Shown: positions 1 through 12,303, counted from the stretch's first letter. The stretch is DNA of 64,000 bases from Phallusia fumigata (GCA_008931825.1 QXVZ01005567.1:23506-87505), one strand, 5' to 3'. Notes: generated by a model from the sequence alone, not told the origin. A program made the numbers and translations.

Positions 1-57
1 TTTGAAGCTAATGTAATTAACAAGTGGGTTCTAATCATTACAGAAGTCAGTATATAC

Positions 58-1839
58 CAGTAGATTCAAAGACTTGGGTGGGCTCAACCACTTCACCGAT
101 TCCAACTGTGCTCAACTCTTCAACAACATCAAAAGTCCGAAGTTCTGAGCTACGACTGGTTGAATCACGACTAAAAAACAAACACACAAATTTGTAATAC
201 TGGCATTACAAAATACTTGTGTTTCACTTTTACTGCCTTTACCTTAAGACACACCGTCACCTATAGCCGGGCAAATCAACTTACAAATCATTGGCCGCAT
301 CCGGACCATTGAGAATGACAAGCGCAGGTCAACAATCTCTTGATTTTGGCTTTATATGTTGCATTTACTTAAGCACAGCACTAGTTAGAAAGATAACTAC
401 CTGAGAACTTGTATACAATGAATACATTGTATTGCAAACTTTACCACAATCGCTGTCATCATCATTAGTGCATAATGGCGGAACAGGAAGATTGGGTTAT
501 GCTGATTATGAGTTAACTGTATAGCCTCTCTTAATTTTGATTTCTTTTTGAACTTGGTTGCCAATTGGTAAAAAGATTATTTATGCTTCACACTTGGAAA
601 CAGAGTTGTATGAATGGGCCAAGAATGGAAATATTCTGTTTTACCAAGTAAAGAGCATATTAACATGGTGACCATGTTTTATTATTTCCCCCTTTCAGAG
701 ATATAAGTTATTGGGGTTGACCACAGCGACTCCAATGCGGGAGTGCTTGTATGTGGCATCTCTGTTTGTTATGCTCTGTACATGGTCAAGTAATAAAAGT
801 GATGCTCAGGCCTTGACTGAAATTCACTAAACATCACATAATTCTTAACCTACTCAGCTGAGCATGCAGCATGAATCATATGCTCAGTACTCAGCCTTAC
901 AGAACACTTACAGTTACAGTCAAACATGTTTTTAAAACTACCTGTGTCTTGTTTCTCGACTTCTGCTCCGTGAAGGTGACTTTCCTGTTCTATCTCCAGA
1001 CTCTGAGGCAGGAGAAAGACCAGAAAAGGAATCTCTACTGCCTCTAGTTTTTAGGGATGGGCGTCTGAATGGGTTGAACGCTGGTGTGGGGTCATATCGG
1101 GTCAGTTCCCCTTGTCCAAGAAGACTTTTTTCCCCATAGTAACATAAGCCGCAAATTGTACCAGTGCTATAAAGATATCTGATGGTTAAAACAATATTTA
1201 TAAGGGTTTGGTTTGAACTGCATAAAATGGATGTGCATAACTGCACATATAAAACATATAAAATTTACAAAAAAAATAACAACAGTAAAAAGAAATGACC
1301 AGAAAATTATTTGAACATACTTGGGGTACACTTGTGGAGTGGGCACAGGGGTTGAATCGTTGGATGAGAACTTTTCAGGAACTGGAGTGGAACAGGTTGA
1401 TGCACTGCCCTCATCCACCAACTCTTCATATGGACTGTAGTCAGGGTCATTCGAGCCTGTTTCTACATCATCACGTATCCGGGTCCGACTTCTGTGTCGC
1501 TGCCTGGTTGCAGTCACAAAATTATTATCAATCTATCGTTACAGTTGGAACTGCAATGAGACCATCTGAACTGCAACTAGACAGCTAGCTCAACAATGGC
1601 TCATTGTGAGCATAACCATTCAGGCGTTGTTCCGCTACGAGGATAAAAATTAAACAAACAAACAGTTGGTCAAAGAATGAACAAAATTAAACATGCAACA
1701 TGGGTATTTGTTGTGGGACTAAACTAAATAGAACATACTTTTTTCTACGAGATCCTTTAGACCTCGCCTTGGTTTCTGAGACAATAGGACTGCTGTCACC
1801 TTGCAACGAGTCCCTAGATGTCTCGTCGTGGACTGACAT
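58..1839 (-). CDS. KMT2C/D: KMT2C/KMT2D (MLL3/4)-like histone H3K4 methyltransferase, 5' end only
   Basis: N-terminal part of a trithorax-related H3K4 methyltransferase, which monomethylates enhancer histones in the nuclear COMPASS-like complex. Four minus-strand coding exons join in frame: 1839-1739, 1503-1321, 1166-942 and 170-58; the gene continues past the left edge. The diagnostic match is the start of the first extended PHD finger, CGLCYYGEKSLLGQGEL, followed by a basic Ser/Arg tail. A later exon encodes STVGIGEVVEPTQVFESTG, aligning with the stretch just before the second half of that finger in human KMT2C (a DELSLVGL...LFDSTG pattern). All junctions are GT-AG with matching phases. The first ATG (1839) lies one base after a good 3' acceptor (AG at 1842-1841) with no visible donor, so an upstream non-coding exon or trans-splicing is likely. 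Catalytic SET and remaining PHD domains are outside the window, so C versus D cannot be decided; invertebrates usually have one gene. Confidence 0.85.
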
Positions 1840-2683
1840 TCTGCAAATACAAACTTAATTTTAAAGGGGAAACAGGTCGACACAAAACAAAAACACAAAA
1901 AATTTTACACAGTGTGTTACCTTTAGTGAGCTTCTAAACTATAGCATGTTAAAAAATTTTCCATGTCCATCAAAACATTTTGCAATTTGCTATGGCAGCA
2001 ATAATCCTCTTGCAAAACATCTGTTGTTATAAAATTAAAGTTACTATTTTTATTTGTCTGGTTACCAGCTTTCAAATTAAATAGTTTTTACAAAAAGCAA
2101 GCTTTATTAATTAATTCTAACAAATAACAATGAATTAAAATTAACTGAGGGCATTTCAAAAAGAAACACATGTTTAACGACAAAAGGATGTATTTCATAA
2201 AAATTGACCAGCAAAATTTTTCACTGAGCAAAATCCTATCAAAGCAATATGCTTTTGCACAAACTATACTTGGTTTACAAAATAAATTACATTGCAATTG
2301 TCCATTCATCATTTTTACAAACACATAAAAATAGAAAACAATGGAAAGCTTCACTTTTTCAGCAACAGCCCCGTTCGCTACTAATGGATAAGAGATCGGT
2401 CAATATCGAGACACAACAACGTTTTCCAAAGTGCATTATAAGCACCTGAATAGATTTTGTAATGACATTTTGCAATAAAATTAATTATCTTTAGGTTATC
2501 TTTCTGAATACGATTTAAAAACGCAGCGCTAATAACGGTAAATTTTAAAATTGTATGGAGCTCCGAGCTTTAAAATACGCTCATCCAGTCAAAATGTTGG
2601 CGGACTATTTTCCATTTTCTTTTTACCCGACGTTGCTGTGGCAGGAAAATTTACGCTTTTCCGGTTCGGAAGGGCGAAATGAC
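1840..2683. promoter_or_regulatory. Shared intergenic region between KMT2C/D and BORCS8
   Basis: About 840 bp separates the divergent KMT2C/D and BORCS8 start codons. The half nearest BORCS8 (about 2520-2700) holds more CpG than its AT-rich surroundings, including CGCGATCGCG just inside the BORCS8 coding exon. No TATA box stands out. This is the likely bidirectional promoter; the KMT2 5' UTR exon, if any, would also lie here. No other gene seen. Confidence 0.4.
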
Positions 2684-4094
2684 ATGGCGAAACGGTTGAC
2701 CCGCGATCGCGAATTGGAAGAGAAGAGCCGCCGTTGCTGCAATGGAATAAACAAAACAATTCACCTGATTGCAAACGAGCCTTCGATGGGGTTATACCGA
2801 ATACAGCAACACATTCATAAAGCTCTTCCGAAATGCGTTGAATGTGAGAGGAGCGTGACAGTTGACAGCGCGCGCTTGAAGGTCTTTGTCAATTTCGTTA
2901 CTTTTAATGGTTAATGAACAAACTATTAGCTGGAGAGTATTATTTTTGTACACGTAAACAACAGTAATGTACCAAAAATTTGTAAATGATTTTTTTTAAT
3001 ACCTTTGTCAAACTATGTAGACTTTAAAGCCTTATCATTGTAGCTTACTATTTGATCCACCATATTGCTCTATACCCAGCACTGAATCTCACAATCCCCT
3101 GTTCTGGATTATCAACATGACAAATAGCCAAATGAAAAACAATGGCTTAAAATATTGTTTGCAGCATTCTAGATTTTCCTGTACAATACATTACATCAGA
3201 CGTTTCAACCTTTTTCGTACTGTGATCCACAAAACCGATTCTACTTAATCAGCAGCCCCATTCCGTCCCATTAGAGAAGATACCAACAAATTCATGTTTG
3301 AGAAATGATTCAACATAACTCGATTGTTAGCAGCCTTGAAGTTGCAGTCGCAATGACTTTACATTTACCTCAATAACTGGCCACATCAGATTTGAACAAA
3401 TTGATGCAAATATTGTCACACAGGGGGCAATAAAGGTATATGATAAAGATTGTTATGTCACAAGGGGAAAGAAACTTCCCTATCTAAATAAATTTTTTTA
3501 ATTGGTTTTGTTAAAAAAAGGTCTGCTATTGCTTTCAATCACTGAGTTAGCTTTCAAAAATGTTTTTGCAAAAATGAGTTGCTTGTGAACCTTTCAAAAA
3601 GTATTTGAAACCCACAGGTTGAAAACCCCTGTGTTACATGTATACCTAAAGATGAACCAATGAAAGTAATTCTTGCCTGCCAAATTTTTATCTGTCATAT
3701 TTGTTTGGAATTTTATGCAACATTTGTATGCATAATAGAACATCTAACAATGTTGTTAGGTCTTATTTCCCAAAATTTTAATTAAATGGTCTATGTGTAT
3801 ATATCTTATGTGTAGATTTTTTTAAACCCGTCATAGTTCCCCCCTCATTGTGTATTGACTGACACTTCTTGTTGAAAACAGGGCATGGTGCATTATTTAA
3901 TGAGACTGTATTTTCAACCCGGCCTTATATTTTTGTAGACTCTTGCATTTGATGTAACTGAAGCAACATCAGTACTGCAGAACATCGAAAAGACACAGGA
4001 CACATTTGACAGCATTGAACACACTCTCCGAAAGGCTGTGACCTCTGCTGCTATGATCAACATGAACCATAGGTTGCTTACTAAACAAAGCTAA
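2684..4094 (+). CDS. BORCS8: BORC complex subunit 8 (BORCS8, MEF2BNB)
   Basis: Small subunit of BORC, the complex that recruits ARL8 to lysosomes and couples them to kinesin. Two exons, 2684-2881 and 3939-4094, join in phase 0 to give 117 residues, against 119 in human. Exon 1 encodes LIANEPSMGLYRIQQHIHKA, matching the vertebrate VLANEPSVALYRLQEHVRRS core. Exon 2 encodes VTEATSVLQNIEKTQDTF then IEHTLRKAVTSAAMINMNH, matching the C-terminal helical half. The start at 2684 was chosen because translation from it (MAKRLTRDRE) has the length of the vertebrate N-terminus; an in-frame ATG further upstream would add a stretch with no counterpart. The donor (AAG|GTCTTT) is weak, but no other joins the conserved blocks in frame. 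A hAT-like element sits in the intron. AATAAA at 4428. Confidence 0.9.
3197..3631. mobile_element. Old hAT-like non-autonomous element in the BORCS8 intron
   Basis: A 435-bp stretch starts with CAGACGTTTCAACCTTTTTCG and ends with a near inverse (AACCTGTGGG... in reverse complement starts CAGGGGTTTTCAACC). The ends are imperfect terminal inverted repeats of the hAT CAGnGGTTnTCAACC type. Flanking 8-mers CATTACAT (left) and TGTTACAT (right) agree at 6 of 8 positions, as a decayed target-site duplication would. No coding capacity is visible. Confidence 0.55.
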
Positions 4095-4762
4095 CACACT
4101 TTTTTGTGTTAAGTTTCTATCTGTGCTGAAGCAACTTTTGTCAAGTTTTGCATCAGTACTAAGCTCTTGATTTCATATAGATCAAATTACAGAAATAGTT
4201 AATTTCTATGAAAGCTTTTGCCAGGAGACATTGGACAGACCCTTGTTGAATGTAAAGATATGTAATGTTGTTGTTTTTTCAGCATTAAGACTGAGACAGT
4301 AACATCATTCTGTTTCCCCAATGTCAGTAAATAATTTAAATCTATTTAAGATGTGTAAAAATATATATGCATGATTTTTATGTTGTATTGCAGGCTCACA
4401 ATTTTTGAACATAAACATAAAATGTGCAATAAAAAAGCGTTGTTGTGATAAATGCTGTAGTAATGCATAAAAAAACTACCAAGCAGTATTAATTTTTTAC
4501 AAACAACCTATTATTTAAAATACAATCAAAATTCATCTGTATGTATCAGCTGTACACAAGGCCAGTAAAATTACCCAAAAACAGAAGTATTTTGTAAGGC
4601 ATAAATAACAGTGCTTTTTGTACACTTTTTGTGGATCTAATAATTGGTCAGACAGACCTGTTTTCTTGGGCTTAGGTAGGCGTTGGTAAAAATAGGCGCA
4701 CATCCACTTGTAGGTTACAACCAAGTTCCTTTCCACTTGAAAATTATTAATAATATTCCAAA
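4095..4762. other. Convergent 3' intergenic region
   Basis: Between the BORCS8 stop and the AIFM3 stop. It contains an AATAAA at 4428-4433 usable by BORCS8. It is AT-rich, and I see no convincing exon or RNA gene. The AIFM3 poly(A) signal was not identified. Confidence 0.5.
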
Positions 4763-7700
4763 TCACACCAAACATGGTGGTATATCAGCTCGCATTGTCA
4801 CAACGCCATTGGCAAGCTTCTCTGCCATATTTGCAGCCACTGGATCGGCGTTCATGGTTGCAACGGCAACCACTACGTCCTTTTTGAGGTAATAGGCGGC
4901 AAACTTGCGTGCGCTGACGTCACCGCAAATGGATACGTCATCGTATCCGACCCCGTGTCCGGCGTAACGTATGCTGCTGCCATACTGCACTGTCCAAAAG
5001 AACGGGACCGAATTTACCGATCGGCCGGAGGTTGACAACGAATTTGCCGCGGATTTCCCACTTTTCGTGCGTTGGAGGGATTTTACTATGTCGAGGCCCG
5101 CGATGCTACCATGGGCATGCGCCATTTGCCAGTGCTGTATGTTGGACAATTCGCCCCCTGTTTTAAAAAATACAAAAATATAAGCAGGCACAGTAGAGAT
5201 GCTTACGCGGCCAATAGTACTAAATTCAACTTTGAAACTGATTTCACTAACTCCAAAAACAGTTTTTGACGATTTCGTTTCTACCTTTCATGCCCAAGGG
5301 AAAAAGGGCAACGTCGCCCACCGCATACACATTAGGAACTTTGGTTTGCATTCGCCCATCAACAGGGATAAAACCACGTTCGGTGAGCCTCAATTCCGAA
5401 TTGTTGAGAAACTTGGTTGCAGGATTCACGCCTAAAAAAAACACCGTTAGTGGGGATATGAAAAGTGACAGTTAAACTTCGTTTTGTTGTTTGGTTTAAT
5501 TTACACTCGGAAGAGGGAAATAACGCGCGAATCCGTTTTTTTCTTTTTAGCGAGTCAGTCTCCGTACTACGTGTTAAAAGTTCCGTCAAATATTTGTTGC
5601 GTTATCGGTGCAGCGAGTGCGTTGGATTTGAAAGCAATATGCTTTTGAATAGAAAAACTAATCGAAAATGGGATGAAAATCCACAAAATTGTAGGTAATG
5701 GAGGCCGACCATCAGTTTTTTTACGGGATTCACAAATCCATAAATCTTTGTCGATAAAAAAACCCAGCTGACAGGCACAGAGCATTCGAAATAAAGAACA
5801 TAGACTCGATCTTACCTATTCCGACGACGACAACATCTGCATCGAGAACGTTCCCATCCGAAAGCTCGACTTTCTGCACAACGGACGCATTTTCACCTTC
5901 GCCGCCTACTAAACCCACAACACCAGCTTTTGGGTAGAACAGCACGGAACCCTTTTCTTGGTTCATTTGCATAATCATCGCACCCACTTCGGTACCCAAC
6001 GAACCTTCGAACGGGACCTACGACGAAATAAACTTTTGTCACAACGAACCGATCTTGATGGTTGATACAGCTGCCAGCAAAAGCGTACGGAGGAGAGCAT
6101 AGTGGTCATGAGCTACCAAAATCTTCAAGTTACTGATTCCTAAATGGGGTTTTCATCAGAAAAAGAGGTACTACTATTGTCCCCTCTCCATTTTTATGTC
6201 ACAAGAATACTCCAATAAATTTAAATGGAATATTAACAAAAGCTTTTTGGGTTATTGGGAGCTTTCCCGGACTGTGTTCGAAATCCATAAATTATTTGGC
6301 CTTCATTTTGACCCCAAAAGTTCGCCTCGTTATAGTCGTTATGCTACTGACTTCTATTCACTGTATTTGCGATCGATACAGAAGGTTCAAATCCCAGACT
6401 CGACCTCTTTAGTGTTCACCCAACACAAGACACTTCGTCATTGCTTTTATCTGTTTTCCGACTAAATGCGAGAAATACTGTTTCGCCTATTAGGTTAAAA
6501 ACATGAAAGATGACGAACAAATATATTCATAAATCAAAGCAAACTAGCGTGTGTTGTTTACCGTTGATCTTTTGCCGCATACAACTGACACAGAGCTTGC
6601 TATTTTCTTTTCCGCCAAATAAGCGGCCACTTCCATTCCGATGAAGGAAGAACCCACCACTACCACTTTGCGATCTGCATAGAAACAACAAAGCTAATTA
6701 AAATATTTCCTGCAAAGAAGGAGATGTCTAAAACCTTTGAAGCGAGTATGAGTAAGATCACAAAACGCAACAAAGTGTCAAGTAGTCTAACGATTCGAGC
6801 CCATCCAAAGATCGTTTTCAATACTTATCTTTTTATCGTGTTTGACGGCAAAGTATTTTACCAACCGAGAGGAATTACGTCCTAACGCTGTATAGGGAAT
6901 ATACGAAAACAAACGATTCACTTTGCAAAACGATTTTCTTTTTTCCAGTTCACCTTAATTCTCCAACTAAAAAATCCTACCTTTACTTGCTTCGGCAATT
7001 GCGTTAGCATCATCTGGGGACCTCAAAACAAAAACGTTGCCCAAGTTCCATCCGGGAGTGGGCGCCAGAGTGCGTGGTTGACCGCCGGTGGCGATTACGA
7101 GTTTGTCGTAGGCAATAGACAGGTTTCCATTGGAAGTACAGTCCGGTACCGGTTTTGACACCCTTACGCTCTTGGTCACAACATCAACACCAACCACTTC
7201 CTGGGAAAAGTCGTTATTCAACGTTTTTAGGATTCAAACACATGACTTGACATGTCGGAAAAGTCGCTACCCTAACATTTTGCACTCTTGAGCTTTTGTG
7301 TCACAATGCTGAGCGAAAATATAAGGCACAGAAATTTGAATTGATCCAAACTGAAGTGAAACATTATTACGGCAAACAAAAAAAAAACGATTTGACAAAA
7401 ATACGATACAGTAGAGAGCTTAACGTAGGACTAATTCTTCCAAAAAAAACTAACCCTACAACAGTTAAGCACACTAAGCACACGAAGCTTGAGTAAACCA
7501 CTCTAAGGCCACATGTAAACAAGGAAGTTTTCACGTACCACATTGTTATGTAGCTCTACGCCGATAGACCTGTAGTAATCTGAATCGCCTCTGAGGTAAG
7601 CCTTGTTTGGTTCAATGTTGAGAGCTTTACTGAGTTTTGGTCTGTCGTACGGAGGATGTTTGTCCTTGCTCAGCAACACGATTCGACCTGCGAAGCCCTC

Positions 7701-9587
7701 TTTGCGCATCGTTTCTGCGCAGGTGAGGGAGGATGGCCCGCCACCCACTATCACTGCCCGACCATCGTCATCATAGCAATCTGTGCGTGCGTAAAAAGGA
7801 AGGTTAAGGATGACACACAAGTAAAAAAACAGTTTTGTTGTTAATGCGCGTGGTTACAGCAGTTTTTTAAGAATATTTTTGCAGCTCACATTGACATTTT
7901 TCAAACTCCCATCTGAAAGGAAAACTCATACAAAACTGCGTTTTACGTTTGTTTCGAGTCATTCAAAAACAATCGGTCTGTAAATACGAACGAGCTGATA
8001 AGCAAGGCTGATTAAACAATGCAAAATCCTTTATCAAAAATAAACCTACTAATATGGTTGCAGAGACTATAATGTCGTGACGAAGCGATTCGATCCTCGC
8101 GAGACACCGGTTTTAATTCATGATGACGCAGCAAAACAAATTCACAGTAGCGACTACTACTTACTCGAGCAGTCTAGCCCTGCTTTGCCTGCCAGCAAAT
8201 TCCGTTTGTTGTCTGTCAGCTGACCGCGTCTTGCCCGCACTATGACGTCATCGCTCTCGACTCGGACCTGTGCGAATTAAAAGGGGTTGAATATTGTTTT
8301 TTAGATTACAAAACGCTAAGCATTGCATTGACATACTTTCAAGGTATAACAATGGTCGAAGTTATGTTTCTTCGTGTTTTAGAAAAATCTTCTAAAACCC
8401 CTCTGGTCCCACTAACGTTTCCCCCAGCCACGTGTTTCTCATATTGCACCAAACTCACTCTCTTGTGAGCCCCCGTCACATAACGCTTTGCACAATGACG
8501 GTTAAGCTGCAGAGCGTTCAATCCCGATCCACCATTGTGACCGTAACCTTTTTGCGCCACATACCGTTGCGCAGCTATTTCCGGACACATGATTGATTTG
8601 CTGTTGTGCCGCTATGTTTTCTTTCATCAAGCGAAATAAACTTAACCCTTTAATTAAAGCAGATAGCGGAATCTTGTGGGTTTACCACAGGTCAAAATAA
8701 CAAGCACATCAAAATAGTGTGTGGGCAACAGGGTGCTTGCATATTTACTTGTGAGATTTTACTTGATAAAATGCATGGTTTCCAAACGTGTTGTAAATAG
8801 TTGCTTAGCTACGTATCCTGGACAAAAGGTATCTCGTGAAATCGCTTTAAATGTGTCAAATCTACATTTGTTGAAAGTCTATGATTTAAACCCAAAAAAC
8901 AGTTGATTTAAAATCACCTGAAACGAGTGGAGGCTGTCGAGGCCGGGAAAGTCTTCTATGTCACCAGTTGCAGCATTAAAGCAGGCTCCGTGCCATGGAC
9001 ACCGGATTCGGCCATTATTAAGTACCCCTTTGATCAGTGGTGCGCCGTAATGTGTACATTTGTGGCCGACGGCTGTTATTTTTCCATCCCTGTGTCTGCG
9101 AACAAAGGCGATTATTTGTAATTGAGGCTTTGGCCGAATGAAACTCTGTTATTTGACCGAATTTCCTTTCCTGGTCAACAACTTTTGAAGTTTGAAGTGA
9201 TTATGAGTGTTATTTGATTTTACTCTTTCTTGTTGGCTTATTGTAGATGTTTTCCAATAAACTACATTTTACTTTGCTTAACATACAAAGAGACTATTTT
9301 GTACGTTCTTCATGCCACGTGTTTGAAGCTTAACACAAAAATTACAACAAATCATTGTAAAGAGATGAAATTCGCTTGAATGGAAATCTACAACATTGCG
9401 TAGCTTCTGCGCCGATGTACGCAACCAATAAGAAATTAGTTGCTGTCCATATAATTATTTACCTGACAATAAGGCACTTTCCGTCCCCCAAGTCAACTTC
9501 TTTCATACATTCCGATTTGCCATTGTCAGTTGCAACAGGAAGGTCTTCCAGTTTGCACACAGATTCTTCAAAAAATTCCTCGGTCAT
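4763..9587 (-). CDS. AIFM3: Apoptosis-inducing factor 3 (Rieske plus FAD/NAD oxidoreductase)
   Basis: Flavoprotein oxidoreductase with an N-terminal Rieske [2Fe-2S] domain, mitochondria-associated in vertebrates. Nine exons: 9587-9463, 9095-8918, 8267-8165, 7780-7539, 7200-6981, 6674-6562, 6017-5816, 5431-5285, 5157-4763. They give 574 residues (human 605), all phases agreeing. The Rieske ligands are visible: C55-T-H57 ([11 protein letters not shown]) and C74-P-W-H77 ([10 protein letters not shown]). Next come the FAD-binding glycine loop [23 protein letters not shown], the NAD-binding loop [20 protein letters not shown], the second FAD motif [14 protein letters not shown], and the AIF C-terminal domain opening [10 protein letters not shown]. 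The start was chosen because the exon begins (9604) at an acceptor 17 nt upstream of the first ATG and the following residues align with the family. The FAD loop reads GGGPSS rather than the usual GxGxxG, a mild departure. Intron 2 carries one copy of a dispersed repeat. Confidence 0.95.
8566..8646 (+). repeat. Dispersed repeat, copy A
   Basis: About 80 bp starting GTTGCGCAGCTATTTCCGG and ending AAACTTAAC, similar in order and orientation to copies at 10682 and 16984. It lies in an AIFM3 intron. Shared words are CAGCTATTTCCGG, TTGTG-CGCTA and AA-TAAACTTAAC. It matches no element type I recognise. Confidence 0.5.
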
Positions 9588-10681
9588 ATTGTGGATAGTC
9601 AGTGCTGAAAAACTACTGTTACAAACACAGCTGTACAATTAGGCGTGGTAATGTAAAAACGGCGTTCCGCTAAGCTGAAAATGACGATAGTAAACAACAA
9701 ACGAGTTGGCGTTTCCTTAGCAATGTTATGGCAGAGTGTCAGACCTTTGCGCCTGAATAACCTCATCTGACGCCGCCAATCTTGTATCACGAATGCAAAA
9801 TGTTAAAGGTCCTCAATGACAAATTACTTATTATTGTAAAAAACAATTTAGCCAAAAAGTTAATTTTTCAACGTCGTCCAACATATAAACAGACTGCTAC
9901 CTATCACCAGGCTGCTACCTTCATAATTCGAAGTTCTTGCTCCAAACAGAATATTTTGACTAAGGTTATTGGTATCCTTAGCGATCTTTATAAGCGAGTT
10001 ACATCTGTGGGCCTCATTTCTAATCACAACGACCACACTGAGCCTATATATCAAATAACATATAGCTCCCGGCGTCCCGATAAAAACCCAATTCCAGCTA
10101 AGTGACAGTGCGAAAAAAGTCGGCACGACCAAGGCAACTCGTGCAATGTGAAATAAAACGTGTGTGCGTCAGCTAAAACTGCAATGACGCTTACCCTACC
10201 TATGCCTTTTTTCAATCACACTCGAAGGGCAACAAGCGTCCATAGTTTTGCTGTAGCTTATAACACTACATCATGTTTAACACCATACGGACAATATAAC
10301 CTGTTTTTAGTTTATTAGCAGATTAAGATAATTTGATTTTGACTTGATTTCTTTCAGTTGTATTGACTATTGACATGCTGGTAAAATGAGTAGCCCGCAC
10401 CTTCCGTAACAAGCTGTCTAACATGTGACATTTTGGTTGTTTATGCCGGTGACTTGACTAGCCAGCGCACAAATTTCTTTAGTCCTGGTACATGAAATAT
10501 TGATCGAAACACGCGAATTTTTTTTAGAAAGCCACTGTAGGTAGATTTACTTGATGCATTTGCTAACGTGGTGGGAAAAAGAAATGGCAACCAAACAAAT
10601 GAAGGGAAAGGTGCAGCGCGTTTAACCTTCACCAACTGTGCCCTTTACTTTTTCGCGCTCCGCAACGTCTCAACTCTCAAT

Positions 10682-10765
10682 GTTGCACAGCTATTTCCGG
10701 CTTGGTGATTGTTTTATTGAAGTTGTGCTGCTAAGATTTTTTTCACTAAGCGACAAAAACTTAAC
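10682..10765 (+). repeat. Dispersed repeat, copy B
   Basis: Starts GTTGCACAGCTATTTCCGG and ends AAAACTTAAC. It is the second of three diverged copies in the same orientation (see 8566 and 16984). Similarity to copy A may extend about 50 bp upstream through a TTTTTCGCGC-like stretch. Confidence 0.5.
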
Positions 10766-11024
10766 TTAAGTATAATATACGCCCATTGCATAATTTAAGA
10801 CATCATGCTAGCCAAAGCCTTGTCGAGTTGACAGAGCTCTGTGCGCCTAAAAAGCGAGCATTTTGATGAATATGAATATACGTACCCTTAAATATAATAC
10901 CCTTCCATCGCCCAAAACTTTTCATAGTATTTTGGTTGTCAGTTTTACTTGAATTGCATTTAAAGTGTGTTGTGCACTGCTATGATTTCCATGGCCTGTA
11001 ATGCAACGCATCATTGCATCACTG

Positions 11025-11043
11025 TGACGTCACTCAACACGTG
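11025..11043. promoter_or_regulatory. CRE plus E-box upstream of UCHL3
   Basis: TGACGTCA (11025-11032) and CACGTG (11038-11043) sit six bases apart. Both are perfect palindromic consensus sites for CREB/ATF and bHLH factors. Function is inferred. Confidence 0.35.
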
Positions 11044-11329
11044 CGCATAGAAGAGAAAAATGCTGTGATGTTCTCGGTGGTAAATAATATTCTAAATAAA
11101 GTTGTAACCCACATTATTTACCAGCTTTATTGTAAAATTAAAAAACTAACTGCTAAAAAGTGCCAGGTTAAATTGTGCCGGAACTTGCTGATTTACGCTG
11201 ATTTACGCAATGGATCAATCTGTAAAAAAAAGCTAACATTTTTTTGTTTGGGTGAATGAAGGAAGGCATTTTAGAGTTGACGAACAATCTGCTTTAGTTT
11301 AAGTTTGCTTTGCAGCAAAAATACTAAGA

Positions 11330-12022
11330 ATGGCAGAAACGAGGTGGATGCCCTTGGAGTCAAATCCTGAAGTAATGAATTCATTCATCCACAAACTTGG
11401 AGTGTCAAAAAAATGGCAATTTACCGACGTATTTGGTCTTGACCCAGAACTTCTATGCATGGTCCCTCAGCCCTGTTGTGCCCTAATTCTTTTGTTTCCG
11501 GTGTCTCAAAAATACAGTGAGTACTGCAAAGCCGAAGGGGAAAGGTTGTCAAAGGAAGGGCAAAAAGTGAGCCCAGAAGTGTTTTTTATGAAACAAACCA
11601 TACGTAATGCCTGTGGGACCATAGGTGTGATTCATGCAGTTGGCAATAACAAAAACCGGATTGGAATTGAGGACACATCAGTCTTTAGCAAGTTTTTGAG
11701 TGATGTTAAAACCATGTCCCCTGAAGAGATTGGCAAGCGTTTAGAGAATGACGCATCGATTCGAGATGTGCATAAAACATGTGCAGAAGAGGGTCAAACC
11801 GAAGCAATTCAAGCTGAGGAGAATGTGGATTTACATTTTGTGGCATTGGTGCATGTTGACAATAGTTTGTATGAGTTAGATGGAAACAAGCCTTTTCCGA
11901 TAAACCATGGATCAACATCTAATGACACTTTTCTGGAGGATGCAGCTAGAGTTTGCCGTGAATTTATGTCAAGAGATGAAAAGGAACTAAGATTTACAAT
12001 TGTAGCCTTGTCTGAAATGTAG
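11330..12022 (+). CDS. UCHL3: Ubiquitin carboxyl-terminal hydrolase L3-like
   Basis: Cysteine protease of peptidase family C12 that trims small adducts from the C-terminus of ubiquitin or NEDD8. A single uninterrupted frame of 230 residues has exactly the length of human UCHL3 and aligns without gaps. Active-site context is complete: the oxyanion Gln89 and nucleophile Cys95 in FFMKQTIRNACGTIG, the catalytic His in VDLHFVALVH (about residue 169) and Asp in LYELDGNKPFPINHG (about 184). The gene has no intron, unlike its neighbours. A good 3' acceptor (TTTGCTTTGCAG, AG at 11314-11315) lies 14 nt before the ATG, consistent with a non-coding first exon or trans-splicing. AATAAA at 12122. PES1 begins on the same strand about 325 bp after the stop. 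Confidence 0.95.
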   Translation: MAETRWMPLESNPEVMNSFIHKLGVSKKWQFTDVFGLDPELLCMVPQPCCALILLFPVSQKYSEYCKAEGERLSKEGQKVSPEVFFMKQTIRNACGTIGVIHAVGNNKNRIGIEDTSVFSKFLSDVKTMSPEEIGKRLENDASIRDVHKTCAEEGQTEAIQAEENVDLHFVALVHVDNSLYELDGNKPFPINHGSTSNDTFLEDAARVCREFMSRDEKELRFTIVALSEM

Positions 12023-12303
12023 ATTTGTTTACATAAATAGCAAATATAGAAATGGACTTTTTTGCAAATTCTACTGAGTTCAATATACTGTCACTATTAT
12101 GTCAGAAGCTTCTTGTATGTAAATAAATATACCTAAAAATATAAATGTATACTTGTTGTTAAATATAAATTGAAAGTTATTGTAAACAGTAATTGTAAAA
12201 ATGCATTTAAACAATAATGCATCAGTAACATTCTGTTAAAATGCCTTGTGTTGCTTTGTATATTCCTATCATGCAAATTGCTTATCTTTTCATTTTTCTT
12301 CAG

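Larger units (their letters stand above)
9605..11315. promoter_or_regulatory. Divergent intergenic region between AIFM3 and UCHL3
   Basis: About 1.7 kb of non-coding DNA between two head-to-head genes. It contains a perfect CRE palindrome TGACGTCA at 11025-11032 and an E-box CACGTG at 11038-11043, about 300 bp before the UCHL3 start, plus repeat copy B at 10682-10765. Open frames here are short and show no family resemblance. Factor binding is inferred from motif sequence only. Confidence 0.45.

Noticed and set aside
4763-5191. Separate gene for the last AIFM3 exon
   Set aside because: Its reading continues the AIF fold ([10 protein letters not shown] onward) in phase with the preceding exon, so it is the AIFM3 C-terminus.
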